In this document: positions 1 through 8,173 of the stretch, piece by piece
How the letters are laid out: every line of letters begins with the position of its first letter
How positions within the stretch are numbered: position 1 is the stretch's first letter
Source: a virus
DNA length: 34,830 bases
IMG/VR virus record: IMGVR_UViG_3300017960_000037
Coordinates: 1-34,830 of that record
Strand: one strand, 5' to 3'
The notes under the pieces: generated by a model
Told to the model about the DNA's origin: nothing
Database searches by the model: none
Seen by the model: the letters and a program-made list of their open reading frames with translations, nothing else
Made by a program: the position numbers and the translations under genes

Positions 1-1
1 A

Positions 2-796
2 GAAGGTAAATTATTTTCCTCACATAATAAAGAATTTAAAAATCCGTCCCTTCTAAAGAAGTTCGACGAATTAATAAAAGCAACATTAGAACACGATCTT
101 ATTTTAGATGGTGAATTATATTCACATGAATTAGAATTCAATGTTATCTCTGGTAATGTTAGAAGTCTATCTCAGGAAATACATGATTCAATTCAATTTC
201 ATGCATTCGATTTAATGGTAAATGATATAAATTATCCTTATGAACATAGAGTATCGCAATTATTAAAATTCTGTGAAGATTATAAACATCTACCGATCGA
301 ATTCGTAGAAGTTAATATTGTTACAGAAAAAATTCATCTGGATAATTATTTCGGAGAAGCATTAGAAAAAGGATTTGAAGGACTTATTACAAGACAACCG
401 GATTCTTTATATAAATATGGAAGAGCTACTCCTACATCTCAAGATTTATTAAAACATAAACCATTTGTAACAGATGATGCAAAAATTGTTGGAATCACTG
501 AAAGATATGAATCAATAGCAGAAGCAGAAATAAACGAAATGGGTAAATCTACAAGATCACATAAAAAAGAATTTATGCAACCAACTGGTATAGCTGCATC
601 ATTCGAATGTATCATGGAAGACGGAAGAGAAGTATCTGTTCCTATAGGACAAACAGAAGCTATTAGAAAGCACATTTTTGAAAATCCTAATGAATACATA
701 GGCAGATGGATCGAATTCAAATTTATGGAAGTAGGAGTTAAAGAAAAACCAAGACATCCTAATTTTGTAAGATGGAGGGATGATAAAAATGATTAG
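2..796 (+). CDS. ATP-dependent DNA ligase, C-terminal part (5' end outside window)
   Basis: The frame is open from base 2, so the gene begins upstream of the window. It seals nicks in viral DNA using ATP. Visible nucleotidyltransferase motifs are LDGELY (motif III), FHAFDL (IIIa), EGLITR (IV) and LLKHKPF (V, with the two conserved lysines). The KxDG lysine-adenylation motif I should lie just outside the window. The last ~100 residues look like the OB-fold domain and end in a basic, Arg-rich stretch (PRHPNFVRWR), as in small viral ligases of the T7/T4 type. The stop overlaps the next start (ATG at 789), so the genes are translationally coupled. It is transcribed in the same direction as the polymerase block at the other end of the window and probably belongs to the same replication set. 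Ligase identity is confident; the exact subfamily is not. Confidence 0.88.
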   Translation, partial: EGKLFSSHNKEFKNPSLLKKFDELIKATLEHDLILDGELYSHELEFNVISGNVRSLSQEIHDSIQFHAFDLMVNDINYPYEHRVSQLLKFCEDYKHLPIEFVEVNIVTEKIHLDNYFGEALEKGFEGLITRQPDSLYKYGRATPTSQDLLKHKPFVTDDAKIVGITERYESIAEAEINEMGKSTRSHKKEFMQPTGIAASFECIMEDGREVSVPIGQTEAIRKHIFENPNEYIGRWIEFKFMEVGVKEKPRHPNFVRWRDDKND

Positions 797-953
797 AGGC
801 CATTGTGATACTTGTAATAAAATTACGATAGCTAGAAAGAAGAGATTTTCTATTTTCTGGTTTATTATATTCGGTGGTATTTTCTATGGATTATATAGGC
901 TTGTGTTTGTTCGAAGAAATAAATGCTCAGAATGTTTAGGTGGATTAAAATGA
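789..953 (+). CDS. 54-aa membrane microprotein with a zinc ribbon split by a transmembrane helix
   Basis: The ATG overlaps the ligase stop by 8 nt. The protein has CDTC near the N-terminus (residues 6-9), a hydrophobic segment (about residues 21-37, FSIFWFIIFGGIFYG), then CSEC near the C-terminus (residues 46-49). The spacing of the two CxxC pairs suggests one zinc site, but a membrane-spanning stretch lies between them. Either the two knuckles sit on opposite sides of the membrane, or the hydrophobic stretch is a hairpin returning to the same side. No family is recognised. It overlaps the next gene through ATGA. Coding is supported by the overlaps and the zinc-knuckle spacing; the function is unknown. 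Confidence 0.6.
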   Translation: MIRGHCDTCNKITIARKKRFSIFWFIIFGGIFYGLYRLVFVRRNKCSECLGGLK

Positions 954-1108
954 CTGATTATATAATATGTACAAAATGCAGCTATAAAGAATTCAGGCCA
1001 TTTAGCAATGAAGTAGTTGGATCCATGTGTATGTATTGTATTAAAGGAAAAATTATTAAAAGTACTTTATTTAATAGAATTCGTAAGTATTTTGGATTAT
1101 TTAGATAA
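950..1108 (+). CDS. 52-aa zinc-ribbon protein
   Basis: I chose the ATG at 950, which overlaps the TGA of the previous gene (ATGA), over the in-frame ATG at 923, which lies deep inside that gene. CTKC and CMYC (about residues 7-10 and 28-31) form a four-cysteine zinc site, followed by a basic tail (NRIRKYFGLFR). Small zinc ribbons of this kind are frequent in archaeal viruses and often bind nucleic acid or protein, but nothing here names a partner. It is the last gene of the ligase-led unit; 139 non-coding bases follow. Confidence 0.6.
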   Translation: MTDYIICTKCSYKEFRPFSNEVVGSMCMYCIKGKIIKSTLFNRIRKYFGLFR

Positions 1109-1200
1109 TAATCCTTTATATTATTATATTTCTTATATATTATCTATCATAAATTTGTCGTTTTGATTACAATATTTTATCACATTGTGCGAGAAATGAG

Positions 1201-1237
1201 AACCTTTATAAATATGAAGAGAGTATTATATTTATCA
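1201..1237 (+). promoter_or_regulatory. Archaeal promoter, replication-side class
   Basis: AACC (BRE-like) at 1201 is followed by TTTATAAA at 1205-1212, then 18 nt, then TTTATCA at 1231-1237. The same arrangement occurs at five other places. The predicted start falls around 1231-1237, leaving a leader of about 11-17 nt before the ATG at 1248. Confidence 0.75.
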
Positions 1238-1247
1238 AATAAGAAAA

Positions 1248-1421
1248 ATGGACATACCTAAAATATTACAACTTAAACAGCAAGGAGATTACCTTGATTA
1301 TGAACAAGAATATCTTGAAAGCCTTAATGATGAAAAGGAGGCTTTTATGATAGATGACACCGATTACGATGCTTTAATTAAGGAGGATAAGATGCTTGAT
1401 GCATTAATTGGAAATGAATAA
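1248..1421 (+). CDS. 57-aa acidic hypothetical protein
   Basis: This is the first gene after the promoter at 1201. The start is the first ATG after the predicted transcription start and has no Shine-Dalgarno site. The product is strongly acidic (many D/E, C-terminus LDALIGNE), predicted helical, with no cysteines and no recognised motif. It overlaps the next gene by 8 nt (ATGAATAA). The small, acidic, promoter-proximal, early-class features fit a host-takeover or DNA-mimic protein, but that is a guess. Confidence 0.55.
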   Translation: MDIPKILQLKQQGDYLDYEQEYLESLNDEKEAFMIDDTDYDALIKEDKMLDALIGNE

Positions 1422-1692
1422 ATCAGACTATAAATTTTTCGGTATTAATCCTAATAGATATAACAGGATTAAAGGATCTTATGGTAGATGTATTGATGTA
1501 TCTATCGGTCTTATTTTAGGACTTTTATTAGATAAAGCATTATTTATATTTAGTAAAGGTTTATCTGTTCTAATACCTCCTATGGCTGTACTTCTTATGA
1601 CAAAAGGTAAATCATTATTTAAGATCAGATTCGAAAAAGATTTTCATCCATTATTAGAAAGATTTTTTATCTCGCATATTACAAGAAAATGA
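1414..1692 (+). CDS. 92-aa predicted membrane protein, two transmembrane segments
   Basis: I chose the ATG at 1414, which overlaps the previous stop, over a TTG six bases earlier. Two hydrophobic segments are visible, about residues 28-47 (IDVSIGLILGLLLDKALFIF) and 50-62 (LSVLIPPMAVLLM), with Lys/Arg-rich flanks. It is a small polytopic membrane protein without a recognised family. A holin-like or superinfection-related role is possible but unsupported. Its stop overlaps the next gene's ATG (ATGA). Confidence 0.6.
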   Translation: MNKSDYKFFGINPNRYNRIKGSYGRCIDVSIGLILGLLLDKALFIFSKGLSVLIPPMAVLLMTKGKSLFKIRFEKDFHPLLERFFISHITRK

Positions 1693-1919
1693 ACTCTAAA
1701 CAAATTATTAAGATAGCAGAAAAATATGGATTTAAAGAAAACTGGTATGATGATTACGGTACTCCTTGTTTTAGTTTTAAGATTTTAAAATTAGATTCAA
1801 ATGTTGATTATAAAATAAATAGATTCTGCATTTCTATAGAGCAAGAATTAGGAGTTATTGTAGATAAAATAAAGAGACAGGAATTTTGGAGATTTTACAT
1901 TACTTTAAAAGAAATGTAG
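1689..1919 (+). CDS. 76-aa hypothetical protein
   Basis: It begins at the ATGA overlap with the membrane protein and ends 15 bases inside the oppositely oriented gene 1905-2528, so the two transcription blocks converge here with no spacer. The sequence alternates Lys-rich helices and beta-like stretches (NWYDDYGTPCFSFKIL, FWRFYITLK). No recognised domain. It is accepted as coding because it fits the overlapping operon and fills the space up to the convergent gene. Confidence 0.6.
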   Translation: MNSKQIIKIAEKYGFKENWYDDYGTPCFSFKILKLDSNVDYKINRFCISIEQELGVIVDKIKRQEFWRFYITLKEM

Positions 1920-2528
1920 TATCTTAGTTCTAGACTCACCGACTTCTTTTTTTCTGTCTCTTAGTTTTCTCCTCAATTTTTCATTAGCTTTACTTTGGAA
2001 TTTTATCATAATATTTGCGATATCTTCCATTTGCTCATTGATAAAAGCTTGTCTACTTAATTCTCTCCATTCATCTGAAGTTTTAATAGCTGGTTTTTTC
2101 AATTCTCTAAACATAACAAGATAAACTTCATCTAGAAATTCTTCAAAATCGAATACCTCATTATACCAGTCTCCAAGATTTCTTATTGGAGTATTTAAAG
2201 AATTAAAATAATCTATGTAAATTCTAGACTGTCTTATTAATAGGTTTTTTATTTTTAATTTAATTTCCTCTTCTCTTGATTTAATATTGTTGATCACAAG
2301 AATAGATCTAAGCATCTGTAATTTAGATTTACTTTGATTCCATACTTCTGCTTCTACTAATCTTTCCACAACCTCTACAGGTAGCTGTCTTTGTATTCTA
2401 TCGTATTTAATTTCATGTTCTTGGTATTTCATATTGAAATATCTTATGATCAGATAAATACACGTTGCAGATAAGCTAACGGAAACACCTACATCAGATA
2501 TAGAGCTTAGCATACTTAAAAATTCCAT
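1905..2528 (-). CDS. 207-aa membrane-anchored helical protein, last gene of the virion block
   Basis: An N-terminal hydrophobic segment (residues ~10-29, ISDVGVSVSLSATCIYLIIR) is followed by a long charged, helical region ending in a very basic stretch (KLRRKLRDRKKEVGESR). The topology is a single N-terminal anchor with a large soluble domain. It is the final gene of the leftward block, after the fibre and DUF1353 genes, where bacterial siphoviruses usually place lysis genes. Archaeal hosts lack murein, and no endolysin or canonical holin is seen anywhere in the window. It is a candidate for membrane or exit functions by position only. No family is recognised. Confidence 0.65.
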   Translation of the reverse strand: MEFLSMLSSISDVGVSVSLSATCIYLIIRYFNMKYQEHEIKYDRIQRQLPVEVVERLVEAEVWNQSKSKLQMLRSILVINNIKSREEEIKLKIKNLLIRQSRIYIDYFNSLNTPIRNLGDWYNEVFDFEEFLDEVYLVMFRELKKPAIKTSDEWRELSRQAFINEQMEDIANIMIKFQSKANEKLRRKLRDRKKEVGESRTKILHFF

Positions 2529-2543
2529 TCTTGCTATAAACCT

Positions 2544-2885
2544 CTAAAATTTTGGCCAGTCCCTATAACCTCCTATATATTTTACAGCCAAATACATGAT
2601 CTTAGCTTTCCACTTCCATGTTTTATATTTAATCATAACTTCGTAGAAAATCTCATGTTTATTAGGATGATCTGTTCCACACAAATGATCGTGAATTACA
2701 GCTGCTTGTGAATATCTTCCAAAAGGAGGTAATAAAACCCAGAGTATTCTAGGAACAGAAGCTAGATCTGTTATTTTACCTTTAGGAACTGTGATAGTAC
2801 CATAAGTTGTTGATTCTGTAAAATCTTCTACTAGTTCCCAAGTTTTAAATCCAGCAGGAGTTAATATTAATTTATTTTTACCCAT
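2544..2885 (-). CDS. DUF1353 family phage protein
   Basis: At 113 aa it has the usual DUF1353 length. The hallmark is visible as TDLASVPRILW (residues ~40-50), then PPFGRYSQAAVIHDHLC, with the conserved His-Asp pair. DUF1353 proteins are common near the tail, fibre and lysis end of caudovirus genomes; their biochemical role is not established. The ATG overlaps the upstream stop by one base (TAATG). A good Shine-Dalgarno-like GGAGG lies 8 nt upstream, although it also encodes the Glu-rich end of the previous protein, so its use is uncertain. Confidence 0.85.
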   Translation of the reverse strand: MGKNKLILTPAGFKTWELVEDFTESTTYGTITVPKGKITDLASVPRILWVLLPPFGRYSQAAVIHDHLCGTDHPNKHEIFYEVMIKYKTWKWKAKIMYLAVKYIGGYRDWPKF

Positions 2886-3178
2886 TATTCTTCCTCCTTA
2901 AGTTCATTAATTTTAGAGTATAATCCTCTAGCAACTGTTTTAATTTGTTCAGCTTTTACAAGATCTTCATCTGTGTAAATTCTTTCATATCCTGATACTA
3001 AAGATTCATCAACTTGTGAATAAACAGCAGGATCTGCATCATATCTTATTTTATCTAAGATTACATCATTAGCCCATGAGTCTTTCATCATAGCTGCTAA
3101 TTGTGCATAAGGATTTCCATTAAAAACCTTATCTCTTATTTCTTTCCCTTTGTCTGTGTCTTTTTTTATGTTTTCCAT
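2885..3178 (-). CDS. 97-aa hypothetical protein of the tail/fibre region
   Basis: The ATG at 3178 is preferred over a GTG three codons upstream. The ATG follows the fibre gene's stop and has GAGGTGA ending 7 nt before it, one of the few convincing Shine-Dalgarno matches in the window. The protein is soluble and charged, with a motif-poor body (NGNPYAQLAAMMKDSWANDVILDKIRYDADPA is typical of its composition) and a Glu-rich end. It may be a small tail-fibre chaperone or structural protein by position. No family is recognised. Confidence 0.6.
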   Translation of the reverse strand: MENIKKDTDKGKEIRDKVFNGNPYAQLAAMMKDSWANDVILDKIRYDADPAVYSQVDESLVSGYERIYTDEDLVKAEQIKTVARGLYSKINELKEEE

Positions 3179-3183
3179 TTTAA

Positions 3184-4194
3184 TCACCTCTGTATTTTAG
3201 TTGCCCCACCATACCATTTAGGTGTAACTGTAGTAGTAGGATAAAATTTTGCTTTAATTATATAATCAGAAATTGATGTCAAACTATCTATTTTTTTTAA
3301 ATCACACATTTTAGTTATTGGATTCACAAAACTTTCTATTTCTGTTACTCCATCACTTATTATATATGATGCACTAGTTCCAGATGGTATGTCTCCTTTC
3401 CAATAAGCTACAAATCCTTTATCAGTATCTAATCCTTCTAATGTATTAGAATCCATTATAACTTCCGAATCTGTGTAATTCAAAATTTGTGTTACCACAC
3501 CAATTACAGTTACTGAAGGATAAGATGTATTTGTTGAACCTCCATAATGAGCTTGGTCTACTGAAATATGACTGTTTGTTTGAGGAACTGATAAAGAACC
3601 TGTGTATCTTGGAGACCTGGAAGTTCCATCATTTAAATTACAAACAAAATAATAAGTCCCAGGAGTTAAACTCAAACCTCCTGGGATTGTTGCATACCTT
3701 CCTGAGAAGAAATATGGTCCTCCCACGATATTTGCAGGAACTCCCGAATTTGTCCAAGAAGAACAAATATAAACTTTATTATCGGTTCCACCAGTTCCTC
3801 TATCAATTCTTGTCATTTCAATATTTTGTGACACTTGAAATCTTCCTCCTAAATTGTCAGATCTTGAAGAACCAAAACCAGTATCGTTAGCAGTCATCTG
3901 TAAATTCAAAATATCTGATCCTCCAGCAAAATAATGATCTGTATCGAATACTGCATCAGATAATCCAGTATTAATAGTGGAATTAGCACCTGAAGCTGAA
4001 GTTGCTTTTTCAGTCATAGAATTATCACTATTATCAAATGTTCCAGCATTATCTAAAATTTGGAAATTAGATTCGCATGCTACTTTCATTGCTTCTCCTA
4101 CTAATGTATTAAATGAATCATTGACATCATCTGAACTAGAACCAGACCCTGAAGGAATTCTAGGTTCTCCTATTATTTCTATTCTACTTACCAT
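3184..4194 (-). CDS. Probable tail fibre / receptor-binding structural protein
   Basis: I chose the ATG at 4194 (reads MVSRIEIIGEP), just after the previous gene's stop, over an in-frame ATG at 4224 inside that gene. The 336-aa product is rich in Gly, Ser, Thr and Asn with beta-strand character throughout, as in phage fibres. The N-terminal part has a short helical stretch, followed by GGSDILNLQMTAND, repeated short beta motifs, and a C-terminal sandwich-like region. It sits after the hub and baseplate genes and before DUF1353, the normal place for host-recognition proteins. The call is based on composition and position; there is no specific domain match. Confidence 0.6.
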   Translation of the reverse strand: MVSRIEIIGEPRIPSGSGSSSDDVNDSFNTLVGEAMKVACESNFQILDNAGTFDNSDNSMTEKATSASGANSTINTGLSDAVFDTDHYFAGGSDILNLQMTANDTGFGSSRSDNLGGRFQVSQNIEMTRIDRGTGGTDNKVYICSSWTNSGVPANIVGGPYFFSGRYATIPGGLSLTPGTYYFVCNLNDGTSRSPRYTGSLSVPQTNSHISVDQAHYGGSTNTSYPSVTVIGVVTQILNYTDSEVIMDSNTLEGLDTDKGFVAYWKGDIPSGTSASYIISDGVTEIESFVNPITKMCDLKKIDSLTSISDYIIKAKFYPTTTVTPKWYGGATKIQR

Positions 4195-4199
4195 TTTTT

Positions 4200-4724
4200 T
4201 TAATTTGTGAATTTCACCCTCCAAATAAATTTTAAAGTTAGTGAAGCATCTTTTACTTTACCATTAGGCATCAATACATCAGAGTAATGTAATAATTTCC
4301 ATTCATGAGTTGCCTCATTAGGATCTAATGGATTGTAATTAGCCAACGTTGTTGTCGGTCCATGTGCAATGAGTCCAATCTTTCTAATTGTTCCATTGCC
4401 TTCTGTCGGTCCTAAATCTAATGTATTCTCAACTTGATAACCTCCAGTAATAGCTTCAACTACTTGCGTATCAATAGCAAATCTTTCATATTCTCCATCG
4501 ATAATAGTATCCGATCTTGAAGCTGTTGAAGAACCATCTCCTACAGCCCAATGACCCATAGTATAAGCTGCAGAATCTCCTGCAAGTAATTGAGCAAGAT
4601 TTTGGTCTCCTACTGAAGTTATTAGATTTTTCTTCCTCATAAATTCGGTGTAAGTTTTACCCCCATCTTCCGATTGTAAACCTATAATCTCACCTTCTAC
4701 CTTCTGAAAATCTGCTAGCTTCAT
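4200..4724 (-). CDS. Baseplate/tail structural protein
   Basis: At 174 aa, it contains KKNLITSVGDQNLAQLLAG followed by GHWAVGDGSSTASRSDT and then an E-x-x-R-like stretch (DGEYERFAID). This pattern recurs in minor tail and baseplate proteins of many siphoviruses: 'NLI..G', then a 'hhavGdGs.ta' beta-turn, then 'L..E..R'. The rest is beta-rich. It follows the hub gene and precedes the fibre gene, so it probably connects them. A late-type TATA box lies upstream at 4752-4759, so the distal tail genes may be transcribed separately. Confidence 0.6.
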   Translation of the reverse strand: MKLADFQKVEGEIIGLQSEDGGKTYTEFMRKKNLITSVGDQNLAQLLAGDSAAYTMGHWAVGDGSSTASRSDTIIDGEYERFAIDTQVVEAITGGYQVENTLDLGPTEGNGTIRKIGLIAHGPTTTLANYNPLDPNEATHEWKLLHYSDVLMPNGKVKDASLTLKFIWRVKFTN

Positions 4725-4728
4725 TTGT

Positions 4729-4759
4729 TTAATAATTTCAGTATTTTTTTATTTAAATA
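4729..4759 (-). promoter_or_regulatory. Virion-side TATA promoter (variant)
   Basis: Reading leftward: GTATTTAAA (TATA at 4752-4759), 14 nt, then AATTATTAA (4729-4737). Spacing matches the other virion-side promoters. The box reads TATTTAAA instead of TATATAAA, so it may be weaker. The start of gene 4200-4724 follows directly, giving a very short leader. Confidence 0.55.
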
Positions 4760-4762
4760 CAT

Positions 4763-6199
4763 TTACAAAAACTGTGTTTCTGTACCTTCTCCGACATCAT
4801 ATGTTTTTCCGTCGTCCCAATCAGATACATCCCAGAAAAATCTAGTACCTATCCCAGTCTCGAACCCTTCTAGCTCTTCAGTAATAGCATATAGATCTTC
4901 AAGGAAGAATCCGTCTTTAATAGTTGCTGTTGTTTCATCAACATCTTTTAATTTGTCAACGTCTTTGATAAGCTGTAAAATCTTTTTTGTATTCTCATCA
5001 AGTACTTGAGCCAATTCATATGTCACTTCATAATCTTGTTGAAATGTTTCTGTGAATCCTACTATAGTGTGTGTTCCTGTAAATCTTGATGTTGACAATT
5101 CTAATGTTTGATACCATTCAAATTCTGAGTCGATTAAACCAGAAGTGATATCTCCTTTAATTTGTCTTACCAAAATTTTGGATAAAGTTGTTTTAGCAAT
5201 ATTCTCTGCTCTTTGTTGAGTTAAAATAGTATCATCTTTAATAACAAATTCTCTCAATTTAGTAGCTGAAATATCTTGCTCTCTCCACCATACAGGAGAA
5301 AGAAAATCATAACGGATATCAACTGTATTTCCATTTGCAATTGTGATTAATTTGATACCTTTACGATCTGATGTAATTTCGAAATCAGTTCCTTCAACTT
5401 TTGTAATTCCAGCAAATTTAACAAATTTTAAAGTGTCTATTGCATTCGATAAAACAATGATTGTAGAATCTCCAGTGTTCCAAGTAATTTGATCTTCATC
5501 AAAATCTTCTATTCTTTCATTACCACCAATTACAGTTACGGAATTTTTAACAGATAATGAAGAATCTATAAGTCTATTAGTCCCTTCTTTTACATTACCA
5601 CCATCACCATCTGAAAGAGTTATTCCTGAAGAACCTTTTTGACTTTCGAATAAATTCACAACATTATCTGGATCGACATCTAGTTGATAGTTATTCTCTC
5701 TAAATAGATCTTCAAAATGATCGAAGACCAATTGAGCATCCACTTTGATTTCATCGATAATAATACCAGTTGACGTATTAATTCCAGTCGTATCAAGTTC
5801 AGCAGCTTTTTCATCTAGAACATTTTTAATATGCTGTCCTAAATCAATATTTGAAGCTACTCCTGACCAATATCTTTCTTTCAATACACCATTTCTTCCT
5901 CTACATGTAATTCTTATTGAATTATTGTCGGGTTCTGGAGCAACTTCAATAATTTCTCCACCAAATCTTTTAGATTCTGAAATACCATCTAATTTTACGA
6001 AAAATTGTATATCATTAAAATTAGTAAATTCATTATTGTACTTACCATTAGGATTTGAAAGTGAAAATGATAGAATAGCGATTTGATCTCTCTTAGTATG
6101 AACAATATCAAAAGCTTCAGTAACATTTGGACTAATGTTACCAAAGTCAATTGTCGTTGTATCATTCTTAGTAACTCTTATTCTATATTCTTTTGTCAT
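4763..6199 (-). CDS. Tail hub / baseplate protein
   Basis: At 478 aa it has the layout of gp27-like/gpD-like hub proteins. The N-terminal beta domain (SFSLSNPNGKYNNEFTNFNDIQFFVKL) carries the 'frisbee/hub' style strand pattern. A central region (RGRNGVLKERYWSG, then FDHFEDLFRENNYQLDVD) resembles the segment before the 'addiction' domain of hub proteins. Next come QQRAENIAKTTLSK and RFTGTHTIVGF, typical of late-control-gene-D-type proteins. The C-terminus is acidic and contains a short coiled coil (ENTKKILQLIKDVDKLKD). It lies after the tape measure and a small distal-tail protein, the canonical order. It starts 3 bases before the previous gene's stop region without a Shine-Dalgarno site. Confidence 0.7.
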   Translation of the reverse strand: MTKEYRIRVTKNDTTTIDFGNISPNVTEAFDIVHTKRDQIAILSFSLSNPNGKYNNEFTNFNDIQFFVKLDGISESKRFGGEIIEVAPEPDNNSIRITCRGRNGVLKERYWSGVASNIDLGQHIKNVLDEKAAELDTTGINTSTGIIIDEIKVDAQLVFDHFEDLFRENNYQLDVDPDNVVNLFESQKGSSGITLSDGDGGNVKEGTNRLIDSSLSVKNSVTVIGGNERIEDFDEDQITWNTGDSTIIVLSNAIDTLKFVKFAGITKVEGTDFEITSDRKGIKLITIANGNTVDIRYDFLSPVWWREQDISATKLREFVIKDDTILTQQRAENIAKTTLSKILVRQIKGDITSGLIDSEFEWYQTLELSTSRFTGTHTIVGFTETFQQDYEVTYELAQVLDENTKKILQLIKDVDKLKDVDETTATIKDGFFLEDLYAITEELEGFETGIGTRFFWDVSDWDDGKTYDVGEGTETQFL

Positions 6200-6201
6200 T
6201 T

Positions 6202-6525
6202 TTACTCATCCTGTTCTATAGTAACTGTGTATTTATAAAAGCTATGATTTTGTCTCAAATAATTAAATACATTGATTGAGCAATTAGTATAAGAATCTCC
6301 AAATTTATCTACATATGTTAAATTTGATTGTCCTACTAAAGCATCAATAGCTTTTATATCAGCTTCTGATTTACTAAAACCAGTAAGTGTCCACATCTTA
6401 TTTTTTCTACCGATAACAATATTATTTGTTTTAGCAGATCCTGCTATAGGATTTCTCTTTTTAACAGTTTCACCACTCGGTGTATCTTCAACTGCATTAA
6501 TTGTAATTCCTCCTAGTGTTACCAT
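6202..6525 (-). CDS. Small distal-tail / tail-tip protein
   Basis: A 107-aa protein between the tape measure and hub genes. It is beta-rich with NKMWTLTGFSKSEADIKAIDALVGQ and a C-terminal YKYTVTIEQDE strand. The position and the 'WTLTG/A...l..L..' pattern resemble LysM-less tail-tip adaptor proteins and N-terminal domains of distal tail proteins. The function, joining tube and hub, is inferred from gene order. It is spaced one base from the tape-measure stop, so translation is probably coupled. Confidence 0.5.
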   Translation of the reverse strand: MVTLGGITINAVEDTPSGETVKKRNPIAGSAKTNNIVIGRKNKMWTLTGFSKSEADIKAIDALVGQSNLTYVDKFGDSYTNCSINVFNYLRQNHSFYKYTVTIEQDE

Positions 6526-6526
6526 T

Positions 6527-8173
6527 TTAAGCTAGTGTTACTCCTCCTTCAATTAATCTTCTTCTATCTCTTTCGTCAAGGATAGCTTTAAGTTCTTCAG
6601 GCGTATATTGACTTGCATCGATCTTAGTATTATCAACTATGTTGACTTCTGTTTTAGATGCTCTAAATGCTTCAAGCATTTCTTGGTCTCTAGTTGCTTG
6701 AGCTTCCTCTCTAGCTGCTTTACTTTCTTCAATCTTTTTAAGATCGTCAAATAATCTAGTTCCAGCAGCTTCAAGTCTTGTACCTCTTTCAGCAAGTGTC
6801 TCTCCTAATGTTTGATCTGGTTTAAGAGCAGCAACTCTTGCTTCATTGATTTCTGTATCGATCTTGAATCCAGATAGATCAACATTATCAAGTTTCGCAA
6901 ATTCAGGTAATATCTTATTTACACCATTAACAATTCCATTAACGAAGTTTTCAATTAATCCAATCATTCCATTAATAGCATTGAATGTTGTAAGTTTGAT
7001 ACTTTCCCAAGTATATTCCCAGTTATTAAATAAGAATCCAAGAATATCTACTACTCCTCCAAATGTTTCAAGAGCAACTGTTCCAAAGAATTTAAGCCAT
7101 GCAATACTTGTCATGATCGAATCTTGAATTCCTAAGAAGTTATTGTCCCATAAACCTTTGAAGAATTTAACAACTCCACCAATTAAATTGAATACTCCAC
7201 CTATTGTATCACCGATAGATTCGAATGTATCTAAGATGAAATCTTTATTTTCATTAAAAATCTCTTGAACAAAATCAAATGTTGTTGTTATTGCAGATCC
7301 AATGAATTCGAAAGTTCCAGCAATAGTATCTTTCATTGTTGTAAAAACTTCTGAAACAGCTCCACCTTCTGTCGTAAACCCTTTCAGACCTTTTACAAAT
7401 TCAGTTACTTTTGTGATACCTTCTGTTGCAATAGGTAAAAATACTTCTCCAACTTCAGCAGTTAAATCTGTGAATGAAGATTTTGCAATCCTCATTTGAT
7501 TTGCTAATGAATCTGAAGTATTAATAAAGTCTCCTTGAACTTGATCAGTATCAGCCATAATTTTTTGAATCCTCAACATTGTTTTTTCCTGTTGAGTCAT
7601 TTCACTAACTGATTTTTCAATTCCTTGAGCCAAAGCAAATTGTTTTAGAGAATTATCTGTTACATCAGCACCGAATTTCCTAATAGCTTCTGTCTCTCCT
7701 CTTACAGCTTGATTAACAGCACTCATTGCAGTTTCTACATCAGTGTTAAATACTGAAGCTAGATCTGCTGCTCTTTTAGTAAGATTGATTGTCTGTTCTG
7801 CTGTTTCGTCCATTGATAGACCAGTAGCTTTTACAAGAGTACCAGTTTCAGTTGCTAATTGGTTAAATGCTTTTTTAGATAATCCTACTGTTGTAGCTGC
7901 AGCATCGGAGAATTTAAGAATTTCTTCTGCACCTTCTCCAAATACAACATTAACAGCATTGATTGATTCACCTAGGTCTGACGCTTCACCTATGGCTTTA
8001 CCAATACCAACAGCTGCACCAATACCAACTCCTGCTAATGCAGCAGCTCCTATTTTAGCAGCACCACCAATAGAAGAAAATACGGAACTTGATTTCTTGT
8101 CTACCTTATCGAATACTTTAGATACATTATCTTCACCATCGATAATTACTTTAACTGATTCAACTGTTACCAT
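6527..8173 (-). CDS. Tail tape measure protein
   Basis: The 548-aa protein sets tail length and is ejected through the tube. The N-terminal ~60 residues are helical, followed by an Ala/Gly-rich hydrophobic stretch (AAALAGVGIGAAVGIGKA). The TP901-type core is recognisable by NVVFGEGAEEILKFSDAAATTVGLSK and the TETGTLVKATGLSMDE pattern. Several hydrophobic segments follow (FGTVALETFGGVVDILGFLF, and an amphipathic repeat region at ~310-430), as usual for tape measures that interact with membranes. The C-terminus is a charged coiled coil. At roughly 1.5 angstroms per residue, the tail would be about 80 nm, by the general rule for siphoviruses. Its start overlaps the end of the frameshifted chaperone extension. 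Confidence 0.9.
   Translation of the reverse strand: MVTVESVKVIIDGEDNVSKVFDKVDKKSSSVFSSIGGAAKIGAAALAGVGIGAAVGIGKAIGEASDLGESINAVNVVFGEGAEEILKFSDAAATTVGLSKKAFNQLATETGTLVKATGLSMDETAEQTINLTKRAADLASVFNTDVETAMSAVNQAVRGETEAIRKFGADVTDNSLKQFALAQGIEKSVSEMTQQEKTMLRIQKIMADTDQVQGDFINTSDSLANQMRIAKSSFTDLTAEVGEVFLPIATEGITKVTEFVKGLKGFTTEGGAVSEVFTTMKDTIAGTFEFIGSAITTTFDFVQEIFNENKDFILDTFESIGDTIGGVFNLIGGVVKFFKGLWDNNFLGIQDSIMTSIAWLKFFGTVALETFGGVVDILGFLFNNWEYTWESIKLTTFNAINGMIGLIENFVNGIVNGVNKILPEFAKLDNVDLSGFKIDTEINEARVAALKPDQTLGETLAERGTRLEAAGTRLFDDLKKIEESKAAREEAQATRDQEMLEAFRASKTEVNIVDNTKIDASQYTPEELKAILDERDRRRLIEGGVTLA

Noticed and set aside
923-949. Earlier start (ATG 923) for the 52-aa zinc-ribbon gene
   Set aside because: It would overlap the preceding gene by 31 bases; the ATGA overlap at 950 is the usual arrangement in this genome.
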